Below are positions 1 to 7,365 of a DNA stretch of 10,502 nucleotides, one piece after another. The notes under the pieces are model-generated. The model did not search any database and was not told the DNA's origin. It saw only the letters and a program-made list of their open reading frames with translations. The position numbers and the translations under genes are program-made. Location: assembly GCA_019115725.1 (NCBI GenBank), contig DXCY01000275.1, forward strand, positions 1 through 10,502. Reading direction: 5' to 3'. The DNA is from Candidatus Luteimonas excrementigallinarum (lineage in GTDB: Bacteria; Pseudomonadota; Gammaproteobacteria; Xanthomonadales; Xanthomonadaceae). Numbering within the stretch: position 1 is the stretch's first letter; every line of letters begins with the position of its first letter.

Positions 1-526
1 CGTGCACGTCGGTGATCGGGGCCAGGCCCACTTCGAGGCGGCGGTCGGCGAAGTCGTACTGCTTCTGCAGCGCCTCTTCAGCGGCCACGGCGGCGGCCAG
101 GGTTTCAATGGCCACCAGCACGTCGAAGTAGGCGGCCGAGGTGCGGGTGATCAGCTCGCTGTTGGCCGCGTCCAGGTCGAAGCCGGCGGCGGTGTCCAGC
201 TCTTTCTGTGCGCGGTAATTGGCGATCTGGCCCAGGTCGAACACGGTCTGCTGCAGGCCGATGCCCCAGGTGCGGCTGCGGCTGTCGCCGGACTCGCCGG
301 CCACGTAGTTGCGGCCGATCGAGCCGGAGCCGCTGACCGAAGGCAGCAGGTTGGCACGGGCCTGGACGCGCCCTTCGCGGGCGATGTCGCGGGTGGACTC
401 GGAGATGGACAGCTGGCGGTCGCCGGTACGCGCCATTTCATAGGCGGTCATCAGATCCTGCGCCTGGGCGGCGGCAGGAATCATGGCGAGGGACAGGGCG
501 AGGGCGAGAGGGAGGCGACGCAGCAT
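1..526 (-). CDS. tolC: TolC-family outer membrane efflux channel, N-terminal part (cut by window edge)
   Basis: This gene encodes an outer membrane trimeric channel that serves RND/MFS/ABC exporters and type I secretion. Only the first 175 codons are present; the rest lies left of base 1. The start is ATG at 526, with AAGGA seven bases upstream. Residues 1-22 form a Sec signal peptide (two Arg, then a Leu/Ala core ending AQA before QDL). The mature part starts DLMTAYEMA and continues with helical OEP-type sequence. A TolC hallmark stretch (AAYFDVLVAIETLAAAVAA) is followed by a Q..FADRRLEVGLAPITDV element, which is typical of the first OEP repeat in TolC. It lies 60 bases downstream of the PIMT-like gene on the same strand, so the two are probably co-transcribed. 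Its partner pump is not in the window. I am sure of the family and fairly sure of the symbol. Confidence 0.93.
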   Translation of the reverse strand, partial: MLRRLPLALALSLAMIPAAAQAQDLMTAYEMARTGDRQLSISESTRDIAREGRVQARANLLPSVSGSGSIGRNYVAGESGDSRSRTWGIGLQQTVFDLGQIANYRAQKELDTAAGFDLDAANSELITRTSAAYFDVLVAIETLAAAVAAEEALQKQYDFADRRLEVGLAPITDVH

Positions 527-550
527 GTAGAAATCCTTGTGGTTTCCGGA

Positions 551-582
551 GGGCCGTGCGGGGGCAGGGCCCGGGACGGCCC
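551..582. other. Hairpin-forming inverted repeat between pcm and tolC
   Basis: GGGCCGT (551-557) and ACGGCCC (576-582) are perfect 7-base arms around an 18-base GC-rich loop that itself contains GGGCCC. It lies between the pcm stop and the tolC Shine-Dalgarno. No T-run follows on the minus strand, so it is not a classical terminator. It could set the pcm:tolC transcript ratio or protect an RNA end, but that is inference. Confidence 0.35.
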
Positions 583-586
583 GTGA

Positions 587-1249
587 TTACAGTTGGAACT
601 CGGCCACAGGCTCGGCGCCTGCCAGGTAAGCGAGCTCGGTATCAAACAACGACCGGGTGCGCGTGGCGTTGACATCGTCGCCATCACGGTGGACCAGCAC
701 GGCTTCCATCACCGGGGCGCGGCCGCGGATGATGAACATGCGCCCGCCGGGACGCAGCCACTGGATGAAACGTGCGGGCACTTCGTCGACGGCCGCATTC
801 ACGCAGATCACGTCGAAGCGGCGTTCGGTCTCCCAGCTGAAGGCATCCGCGTGCTCGACCGAGACGTTGTTGTGACCGAGGGCGACCAGGCGCTGGCGGG
901 CGGTGTCGGCCAGCTTGGCCTCGCGCTCCAGGCTCAGCACTTCGCGGGCCATCATGCCCAGCGCGGCGCTGACGTAGCCGCTGCCGGTGCCGATCTCCAG
1001 CACGGATTCGCCGTCCTGCGGGCGCAGCGCTTCCAGCGTGCGGCCGGCGAGCACCGGCTTGAGCATGCGCTGGCCGTGGCCGAGCGGGATCTCCAGGTCA
1101 CCGTAGGCCACCGCACGGTAGGCTTCGGGCACGAACTCCTCGCGCGGCAGGGTGCCAAGCACCTCGAGCACGCGCGCATCCAGCACTTCCCAGGGACGAA
1201 CCTGCTGTTCGACCATGGCGTGGCGGGCTTGGGCGTAGTCAATCGTCAT
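587..1249 (-). CDS. pcm: Protein-L-isoaspartate O-methyltransferase family protein (atypical active site)
   Basis: This is a 220-residue SAM-dependent methyltransferase of the PIMT/Pcm family. Canonical members repair L-isoaspartyl residues in damaged cytoplasmic proteins. SAM-binding motif I is clear (VLEIGTGSGYVSAAL, residues 83-97), and FDVICVNAAVDEVP (145-158) and LRPGGRM (165-171) match the following Rossmann elements. The start is ATG at 1249 (MTIDYAQARHAMVEQQVRPW), preferred over an in-frame TTG at 1279 because relatives begin this way. The segment before motif I reads IPLGHGQRMLKP (54-65), where canonical enzymes have an IGxGQTIS-like stretch with the catalytic Ser/Thr. That hydroxyl residue is absent, so the true substrate is uncertain. 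It lies between the TetR gene and tolC on one strand. In S. maltophilia the equivalent gene is, from memory, co-transcribed with tolC. Family sure; activity doubtful. Confidence 0.85.
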   Translation of the reverse strand: MTIDYAQARHAMVEQQVRPWEVLDARVLEVLGTLPREEFVPEAYRAVAYGDLEIPLGHGQRMLKPVLAGRTLEALRPQDGESVLEIGTGSGYVSAALGMMAREVLSLEREAKLADTARQRLVALGHNNVSVEHADAFSWETERRFDVICVNAAVDEVPARFIQWLRPGGRMFIIRGRAPVMEAVLVHRDGDDVNATRTRSLFDTELAYLAGAEPVAEFQL

Positions 1250-1294
1250 CTTGGCGTTCTCGATCGCGGGGACAGGCAAGTTTACCGGGGGAAA

Positions 1295-1308
1295 GGCGCA
1301 ATTGCGCC
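1295..1308. promoter_or_regulatory. Perfect 14-base palindrome upstream of pcm-tolC (candidate operator)
   Basis: GGCGCAATTGCGCC is a perfect palindrome 46 bases upstream of the pcm start codon. On the minus strand it is followed by TTTCCCCCGG and TAAACT, a possible -10 element, so a protein bound here would cover the -35/spacer region. The adjacent TetR regulator is the obvious candidate binder, but nothing in the sequence proves this. Confidence 0.35.
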
Positions 1309-1344
1309 GGATACAGCATCGCCGCCGCGGCGGTTGGCCACTGA

Positions 1345-1373
1345 GTGCCGGAAGTCACCGGCCCGGTGGGCAC
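1345..1373. terminator. Nested inverted repeats downstream of tetR, possible weak terminator
   Basis: CACCGG-C-CCGGTG (1356-1368) is nested inside GTGCC (1345-1349) and GGCAC (1369-1373), with a six-base bulge on one side. It starts 21 bases after the tetR stop on the minus strand. There is no T-tract, so factor-independent termination would be weak. A further perfect palindrome, CCGCCGCGGCGG, lies at 1322-1333. Either could instead be regulatory for pcm. Confidence 0.25.
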
Positions 1374-1394
1374 GGATCGGAGCGCCGGCCGCAC

Positions 1395-2072
1395 TCACGC
1401 AGTGGTCCGCCGGGTCGCGTAGGCGCGCAGGAACATGTCCACGCTGGCCTCAAGGTGCGCGTTTTCCTGCTCCTCGCGGCCGAGGTCGGGGTCGTGGTGG
1501 CAGTCGAACACCATGCGCATGTGCAGCTCGCCCCGGACCAGGGCGAAGAACTGCGCCGAGGCGCGGGGAATATCGTCGATCTCAAGGTCGCCGGCGGCGA
1601 TGCGCCGCTGCAGGAAGCGCGAAAATTCCTTCTGTACCCGGCCCGGACCGGCCTCCCAGAACAGCCCGGCCAGGCGCTTTTCCACCATCTGCGGCGAACA
1701 CAGCAGGCGATGGCCGGCCACCGCCTCGGGCGCGCCGATCATGGAAAAGAACGCGCGGGCGATGCCCAGCAGACGCTCGCGTACCGGCACGCTGGGAGCC
1801 GGCTCGAACACCGAGCCCGGCATCTGCTGCTCGCAGTACGCACGCGCGGCCTCGGTAAACAGGGTGTCCTTGTCGCCGAAGTGGCTGTAGACGGTGAGCT
1901 TGGAGACCTCCGCGGTGGCCGCGATCTGGTCCATGCTCACCCCCTCGAAGCCGTGCTGCAGGAACAGCCGCTCGGCCGCCTCCAGGATCGCGGCGCGCTT
2001 GGCCAGATCCTTGGGCCGCCCGGGGCTGGCCGTGGGCCGGGGAGCGTCGTTCTTGGCGCTGGAGGGCATCAT
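1395..2072 (-). CDS. TetR/AcrR-family transcriptional regulator (SmeRo-like position)
   Basis: This is a 225-residue DNA-binding repressor-type protein. After a flexible, Pro-rich tail (1-18), residues about 20-70 form the TetR helix-turn-helix domain: AILEAAERLFLQHGFEGVSM, then IAATAEVSKLTVYSHFGDKD. The rest (75-225) is a ligand-binding domain of the TetR_C/AefR type, with ELHMRMVF near residue 185. The start could be ATG 2072 or the adjacent ATG 2069, or TTG at 2081; none has a good Shine-Dalgarno. Its place next to pcm and tolC matches smeRo of S. maltophilia as I remember it, which regulates the SmeOP-TolC pump. Here, however, the gene upstream is a CNNM/CBS protein, not an RND pump. It probably controls itself and/or pcm-tolC (inference). 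Family certain; target unknown. Confidence 0.9.
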   Translation of the reverse strand: MMPSSAKNDAPRPTASPGRPKDLAKRAAILEAAERLFLQHGFEGVSMDQIAATAEVSKLTVYSHFGDKDTLFTEAARAYCEQQMPGSVFEPAPSVPVRERLLGIARAFFSMIGAPEAVAGHRLLCSPQMVEKRLAGLFWEAGPGRVQKEFSRFLQRRIAAGDLEIDDIPRASAQFFALVRGELHMRMVFDCHHDPDLGREEQENAHLEASVDMFLRAYATRRTTA

Positions 2073-2110
2073 TGCGGGCAATATGATACCTGCCAGTTCT
2101 GTAAATATGC

Positions 2111-2126
2111 TGAACCAGCGGGTTCA
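2111..2126. promoter_or_regulatory. Inverted repeat upstream of tetR (candidate operator)
   Basis: TGAACC-AGCG-GGTTCA has perfect 6-base arms and a 4-base centre. It lies 38 bases upstream of the tetR start and 31 bases past the CNNM stop codon. Size and position suit a TetR-family operator for autoregulation. It shares no half-site with the palindrome at 1295-1308, so at most one of the two is likely to be this regulator's site. I see no convincing -10/-35 pair; TATCAT/CATATT near 2082-2090 is A/T-rich only. Confidence 0.35.
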
Positions 2127-2157
2127 CTAATCGCTGGCAAATCCCCGCTGCCTGTGA

Positions 2158-3234
2158 TCAGGATGGACGCGGCGCGGCGTCCTTCACCCCGCTGCGGCGG
2201 GCCCGTTCCAGCCACAGGTCCCTGGCATAGGCGCGCAGGTCCGGGATGGTATCCAGCTCGTCCACGATCTCGAAGCCGAACACCGTTTCCACCACGTCCT
2301 CCAGGGTCACGATGCCCACCGCGGTGCCGTACTCGTCCACCACCAGCAGGATGTGGTGGCCCTCGCTGATGAAGTGCCGGAACAGGCGGTCCACCGGCAT
2401 CTTGTCCAGGGTCGAGGCGATGGGCCGGGCGAGGTCGTCCAGGGTGGTGGGCACCGGGTTGTCGCGGGTCTGGATGTAGCGCATCAGCGCCTCGCTGCGC
2501 AGCACGAAGCCGCTGATGTCGGCGCGGTCATCGCCGCCGTGGACCGGGATCCGGGTGAACGGCGAGTCCTCCACCGCGGCCACGAAGTCCGCCAGCGGCA
2601 TGTCCCGCGGCAGGGCGAAGACCACGGTGCGCGGGGTCATGATGTCGCTGGTCTTCACCGCGTCCAGCTGCAGCACGTTGTGCAGCACGCGGGTTTCGCC
2701 CGGATGCAGCTGGCCGGAATCCTCGCCCATCCGCGCCACGGTCAGCAGCTCGTCACGGTGTTTGGGCAGCGGCGCCGGGCGGCCGCGGGTGATCAGGCGG
2801 GTCAGCTGCTGCGAGAACCACACCAGCGGGGCCAGGGCCACCACCAGCACCGGCAGCACCCGGGCCACGAACGGCGCCACCCCGATCGCGTAGCGGGCGC
2901 CGATGGTCTTGGGGATGATCTCGGTCAGGATCAGCACCGCCGCGGTCAGGGCCACGGCGAACAGGGCTTCGCTGCCATAGCCAAACACCCGCGCATACTG
3001 CGCGCCGGCGCCGGCCGCGCCCATGGTGTGGGCCACGGTGTTGAGGGTGAGGATGGCTGCCAGCGGGCGGTCGATGTCTTCCTTCATCCCCTCGTACACC
3101 CGGGCCCAGCGGCGGTCTTCGTTCTTGCCGGTCTGGATCTGGGTGGGGGTGATGGTGAGCAGCGAGGCTTCCAGGATCGAGCACAGGAAGGACACGCTCA
3201 GTGCGGCAAGCACGTAGATGATCAGCAGGGTCAT
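2158..3234 (-). CDS. CNNM (DUF21) transmembrane domain plus CBS-pair protein, CorC/HlyC-like
   Basis: This 358-residue inner-membrane protein is of the CNNM/CorC class, linked in other bacteria to Mg2+/Co2+ efflux; the old name is hemolysin-like. Residues 1-150 are the CNNM domain, with hydrophobic segments near 2-22, 57-75, 88-108 and 122-145. It carries the conserved EASLLTITP (22-30) and EIIPKTIGARYA (105-116) motifs. A CBS pair follows: IMTPRTVVFALP (198-209) opens the first, and VVDEYGTAVGIVTLEDVVE (298-316) closes the second. The usual C-terminal CorC_HlyC domain is missing: after FEIVDE only a 30-residue charged tail remains. This form exists in the family, so it need not be a truncation. 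Its ATG overlaps the stop of the upstream kinase gene (ATGA), which indicates translational coupling. Transport substrate unproven. Confidence 0.88.
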   Translation of the reverse strand: MTLLIIYVLAALSVSFLCSILEASLLTITPTQIQTGKNEDRRWARVYEGMKEDIDRPLAAILTLNTVAHTMGAAGAGAQYARVFGYGSEALFAVALTAAVLILTEIIPKTIGARYAIGVAPFVARVLPVLVVALAPLVWFSQQLTRLITRGRPAPLPKHRDELLTVARMGEDSGQLHPGETRVLHNVLQLDAVKTSDIMTPRTVVFALPRDMPLADFVAAVEDSPFTRIPVHGGDDRADISGFVLRSEALMRYIQTRDNPVPTTLDDLARPIASTLDKMPVDRLFRHFISEGHHILLVVDEYGTAVGIVTLEDVVETVFGFEIVDELDTIPDLRAYARDLWLERARRSGVKDAAPRPS

Positions 3235-4196
3235 GGTGGCGGGGTGGTGGAAGAGGAGGGGAGGAGCCGGGCGCCGCGTGCTGCCACGGGGGACACCCAG
3301 GCCTCAGCGTCGATGCCGCTGTCGGTGAAGCCCGAGCGCATCGCAGCCGCTGCCGCTCCCGCCGCCGCGTGTGAATCGAACCAGGCGAACACGGCCGGCC
3401 CGGCGCCGGAAATGCTGGCGCCCAGTGCGCCGCCGTCCAGGGCGGCAGCCTTCACCCGGTTGAACCCGGGGATCAGCGGCGCGCGCTTGGGTTCCACCAG
3501 CACGTCATGCAGCCCGGCCCGGATCAGTGCGGCGTCGGCGCGCTCCAGTCCCAGCAGCAGCTGGGCCAGGTGCGCGCTGTGGGCGACGACGGTGCCAAGC
3601 GGGTACGGATCGGCGAGCACCTCGCGGGCGCGGCGGGTTTCGAGCACCTGGTCGGGGTGGACCAGCACGCAGTGCAGCCAGTCGGGAGCGGCCAGGCGGA
3701 TCATCCGCTCGGCGGTGGCCAGCACTACCCCGCCAAACAGCATCGGGGCCACGTTGTCACCCTGGCGGCTGTTGCTTGCGACCGACTCGCCGTCCAGCGC
3801 GAACGGATACAGGGCCTCGCGCGCCAGCGGCGCGTCCAGCAGTGCGTTGGCGGCAACCAGTGCGGCCACGCACGATGCGGCCGAACCGCCCATGCCCGAG
3901 CCGAGCGGGATGCCTTTTTCCAGCTCAACTTCAAACCCGAACGGCAGCTGCAGCGTTTCGCGCAGCGCAATCAATGCGCTGCCCGCGGTATTGGCGCGGG
4001 CCTGCAGTGGGATGGATTCGATGCCCCGCGCCCGGCCGCTCACCCGCACCACGCGCACGACAGGTTCCGGCAGGCACCGCACGGTGGCGGTGTCGCCAGG
4101 TCCTTCGACCACATGGCCGAGCAGGTCGAAGCCCGCGCCGATGTTGCCGACGCTGGCCGGGGCGAATGCGGTGGCGGTTCGGAAAGAGTGGTACAT
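3231..4196 (-). CDS. thrB: Homoserine kinase (ThrB-like GHMP kinase)
   Basis: This is a 321-residue GHMP-superfamily kinase. ThrB phosphorylates L-homoserine with ATP on the way to threonine in the cytoplasm. N-terminal motif 1 is APASVGNIGAGFDLLG (12-27), the glycine-rich ATP loop is GIPLGSGMGGSAAS (95-108), GDNVAP (146-151) matches the ThrB substrate region, and motif 3 is GASISGAGPAVFAW (259-272). The length fits ThrB. The start is ATG 4196. The stop TGA overlaps the ATG of the CNNM gene. No thrA or thrC lies in the window although xanthomonads usually have a thr operon, so this may be a stand-alone or second copy; an altered substrate cannot be excluded. TATGAT lies only 9 bases before the ATG with no Shine-Dalgarno between, suggesting a leaderless message. 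Superfamily certain; exact substrate likely. Confidence 0.85.
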   Translation of the reverse strand: MYHSFRTATAFAPASVGNIGAGFDLLGHVVEGPGDTATVRCLPEPVVRVVRVSGRARGIESIPLQARANTAGSALIALRETLQLPFGFEVELEKGIPLGSGMGGSAASCVAALVAANALLDAPLAREALYPFALDGESVASNSRQGDNVAPMLFGGVVLATAERMIRLAAPDWLHCVLVHPDQVLETRRAREVLADPYPLGTVVAHSAHLAQLLLGLERADAALIRAGLHDVLVEPKRAPLIPGFNRVKAAALDGGALGASISGAGPAVFAWFDSHAAAGAAAAAMRSGFTDSGIDAEAWVSPVAARGARLLPSSSTTPPP

Positions 4197-4204
4197 GGGC
4201 GACG

Positions 4205-4210
4205 ATCATA
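4205..4210 (-). promoter_or_regulatory. Candidate -10 element (TATGAT) for thrB, implying a leaderless mRNA
   Basis: Read on the minus strand the hexamer is TATGAT, one base from consensus. It is followed by CGTCGCCC and then the thrB ATG. A start site 7-9 bases downstream would fall on or next to the A of the start codon. No clear -35 is visible at the right distance. Confidence 0.45.
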
Positions 4211-4256
4211 GCGGCCTGCTGGCCACGCACCGCGGCTCCATGGTTCAATGAGCGTT

Positions 4257-4340
4257 GAAGCGGGGGTACCGCGCGCTGTTGGCGCGGTTGAGACAGACCC
4301 TTCGAACCTGATCCGGTTAATACCGGCGTAGGGAAGCTTC
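4257..4340 (+). promoter_or_regulatory. TPP riboswitch (THI element) controlling thiC
   Basis: This is a thiamine-pyrophosphate aptamer. P1 is closed by GAAGC (4257-4261) and GCTTC (4336-4340). The conserved GGGGGTACC follows the 5' strand, then TTGAGACAGACCCTTCGAAC and the diagnostic CCTGATCCGGTTAATACCGG and CGTAGGGAAGC, all matching the THI box. It sits 91 bases before the thiC start, the classic target. TPP binding should lower thiC expression. TTCAAT at 4244-4249, preceded by TG (an extended -10), would place the transcript start near 4256, just at P1; I see no good -35. Confidence 0.96.
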
Positions 4341-4355
4341 GCAGATGTGCCGTAT

Positions 4356-4377
4356 CGCCCGTGGCTTGCCGCGGGCG
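4356..4377 (+). promoter_or_regulatory. Hairpin in the riboswitch expression platform
   Basis: CGCCCGTGG (4356-4364) and CCGCGGGCG (4369-4377) form a 9-pair stem, one pair being T-G, with loop CTTG. It lies 15 bases after the aptamer. A smaller stem GCGCA/TGCGC follows at 4384-4396. No T-run follows either, and neither covers the AGGA at 4420-4423. The switch is therefore unlikely to work by a simple intrinsic terminator; translational or Rho-linked control is more plausible (inference). Confidence 0.5.
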
Positions 4378-4431
4378 CTGTGTGCGCAGCATGCGCCGCC
4401 GCTTCGTCCCCTCCATTCCAGGACGATGCCG

Positions 4432-6312
<1,881 letters not shown>

Positions 6313-6330
6313 ATGTTTCATGCGGCCGTC

Positions 6331-6345
6331 GCGTCGATTCGACGC
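6331..6345. other. Inverted repeat in the thiC-lipoprotein spacer
   Basis: GCGTCG-ATT-CGACGC begins 18 bases after the thiC stop and can be extended by CGGC/GCCG pairing across a bulge. No T-run follows, so it is at best a weak terminator or an mRNA 3'-end stabiliser. The rest of the spacer up to 6427 shows only the Shine-Dalgarno of the next gene; TATATG at 6355-6360 is a possible but unsupported -10. Confidence 0.3.
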
Positions 6346-6427
6346 CGCCGGGCGTATATGGGTAGCCAGTGGACGTGCCCGGCACGCCGCTGGCACACCC
6401 CCGGCGTCCTCTTACTGGAGATCCACC

Positions 6428-7036
6428 ATGCAAGCTCACCGTCACTACACAGCTTCCGGCACCGCCTGGGTTGCAGCCCTGTGCGCGGTGGTGCTGATGT
6501 TCGCCGGCTGCGCCACCGGCCCGCGCATCAGCACCGAGGCCGATCCGCGCGCCGATTTCTCCGCGTATCGCACCTGGGCCTTCTACGAGCCGCTGGCGGT
6601 GGAGGCCTACGGTTACGAAACCGCCACCAGCGAGGCCGTCAAGCGCGCGGTGGAACGGGAAATGCAGGCGCGCGGCTACGTCTTCGATGCAGACAGCCCG
6701 GACCTGCGGGTCAACGTGAACGCCTACATGCAGCGGCGTACCGATATCAGCTCCATCCCCACCGTCGATTACGCCTATTACTACCACTACCGCGCGCGCC
6801 GCTATGTGGCCGTGCCGTACTGGCACGACCGCACCCATGTGAGCCGCTATACCGAGGGCACGATGAACGTGGACCTGGTGGATTCGGCGCAGAACCGCCT
6901 GGTGTGGGAGGGCATCGCGGTGGGCCGCGCGGCCAGCATCACCCCGGAAAACCGCGAGGCCCGGATCAGCCAGGTGATCGGCGAGATCTTTTCGCGCTAC
7001 CCGCATCGGGCGGGCATGGTGGCGCCGCCCATGTAG
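6428..7036 (+). CDS. DUF4136-type lipoprotein
   Basis: This is a 202-residue predicted lipoprotein of unknown function. The start is ATG 6428, with GGAG seven bases upstream. Residues 11-27 are a hydrophobic export segment ending in FAGC, a slightly unusual lipobox (Phe at -3); Cys28 would be acylated. The next residue is Ala, not Asp, so outer membrane sorting is expected. The mature part has the DUF4136 pattern: DPRADFSAYRTWAFYEP (39-55), a VKRAVEREMQARGYVFDADSP helix-strand (71-91), DLRVNVNAYM (92-101), an aromatic stretch (114-132, nine Tyr and one Trp), and TMNVDLVDSAQNRLVWEG (145-162). The C-terminal helix contains SQVIGEIFSRYP. Members are common in Gammaproteobacteria and their role is unknown. 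It follows thiC by 115 bases and is convergent with the immunity-like gene. Confidence 0.88.
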   Translation: MQAHRHYTASGTAWVAALCAVVLMFAGCATGPRISTEADPRADFSAYRTWAFYEPLAVEAYGYETATSEAVKRAVEREMQARGYVFDADSPDLRVNVNAYMQRRTDISSIPTVDYAYYYHYRARRYVAVPYWHDRTHVSRYTEGTMNVDLVDSAQNRLVWEGIAVGRAASITPENREARISQVIGEIFSRYPHRAGMVAPPM

Positions 7037-7043
7037 GGCGGCG
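7023..7043. terminator. Bidirectional hairpin at the convergent gene junction
   Basis: CGCCGCCC (7023-7030) and GGGCGGCG (7036-7043) are perfect 8-base arms around a 5-base loop. The repeat overlaps the last codons and stop of the lipoprotein gene and begins 4 bases past the stop of the immunity-like gene on the other strand. It could end transcription or block readthrough from both sides. It lacks a T-tract in either direction, so intrinsic termination is not assured. Confidence 0.45.
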
Positions 7044-7047
7044 GAAG

Positions 7048-7347
7048 TCAGGCCAGCAGGCGCTGCTTGACGGAAACCAGCCAGTCGCGCCAGCCGCCGT
7101 CACCCCGCGCCGTGTCACGGGTCGGGTCGTATTCGCTGCCCAGCGCCCGCACCGCGGCGCCCAGCGCCGCATCGTCCAGGTCCCGGGCCAGCAGCCGGTC
7201 CAGCTCGTCGCGGGCGCGGGCGATGTACTCGGCGTCCTCGCCCTCGCGCCAGGAATCCACCACGGCATCGGCGCTGTCGTGCTCAAGCGACCAGTCCTGG
7301 TGGAAGTAGGCGGAAAACAGATTCTGCAGCGTGGGAAAGTCGCTCAT
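7048..7347 (-). CDS. CdiI_2-like immunity protein candidate
   Basis: This small protein has 99 residues from ATG 7347; an in-frame ATG at 7353 would add two residues, and neither start has a clear Shine-Dalgarno. It is acidic (about 21 Asp/Glu against 11 Lys/Arg), has no signal peptide, and should be cytoplasmic. Its opening, FPTLQNLFSAYFHQDWSLEH with DSADAVVDSW after it, resembles the CdiI_2 family of contact-dependent-inhibition immunity proteins, in which YFHQDW is a recurring motif. The Trp-rich end (GGWRDWLVSVKQRLL) is typical of small helical proteins. It lies directly downstream of the RNase A-like toxin gene with an 18-base gap. That is the usual toxin-then-immunity order, so binding and blocking that toxin is the likely role. 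Family assignment is from pattern memory; the pairing is inferred from position. Confidence 0.72.
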   Translation of the reverse strand: MSDFPTLQNLFSAYFHQDWSLEHDSADAVVDSWREGEDAEYIARARDELDRLLARDLDDAALGAAVRALGSEYDPTRDTARGDGGWRDWLVSVKQRLLA

Positions 7348-7365
7348 GTGCATTCAACCAGCCCG

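Noticed and set aside
2353..4251. A 632-codon open frame on the plus strand
   Set aside because: It lies opposite the CNNM and ThrB genes, which have full family motifs. Its protein is low-complexity Arg/His/Gly/Ala/Ser without any domain, a GC-rich shadow. The long frames at 593-1858, 1251-2369, 4750-6396 and 6313-8373 were dropped for the same reason.
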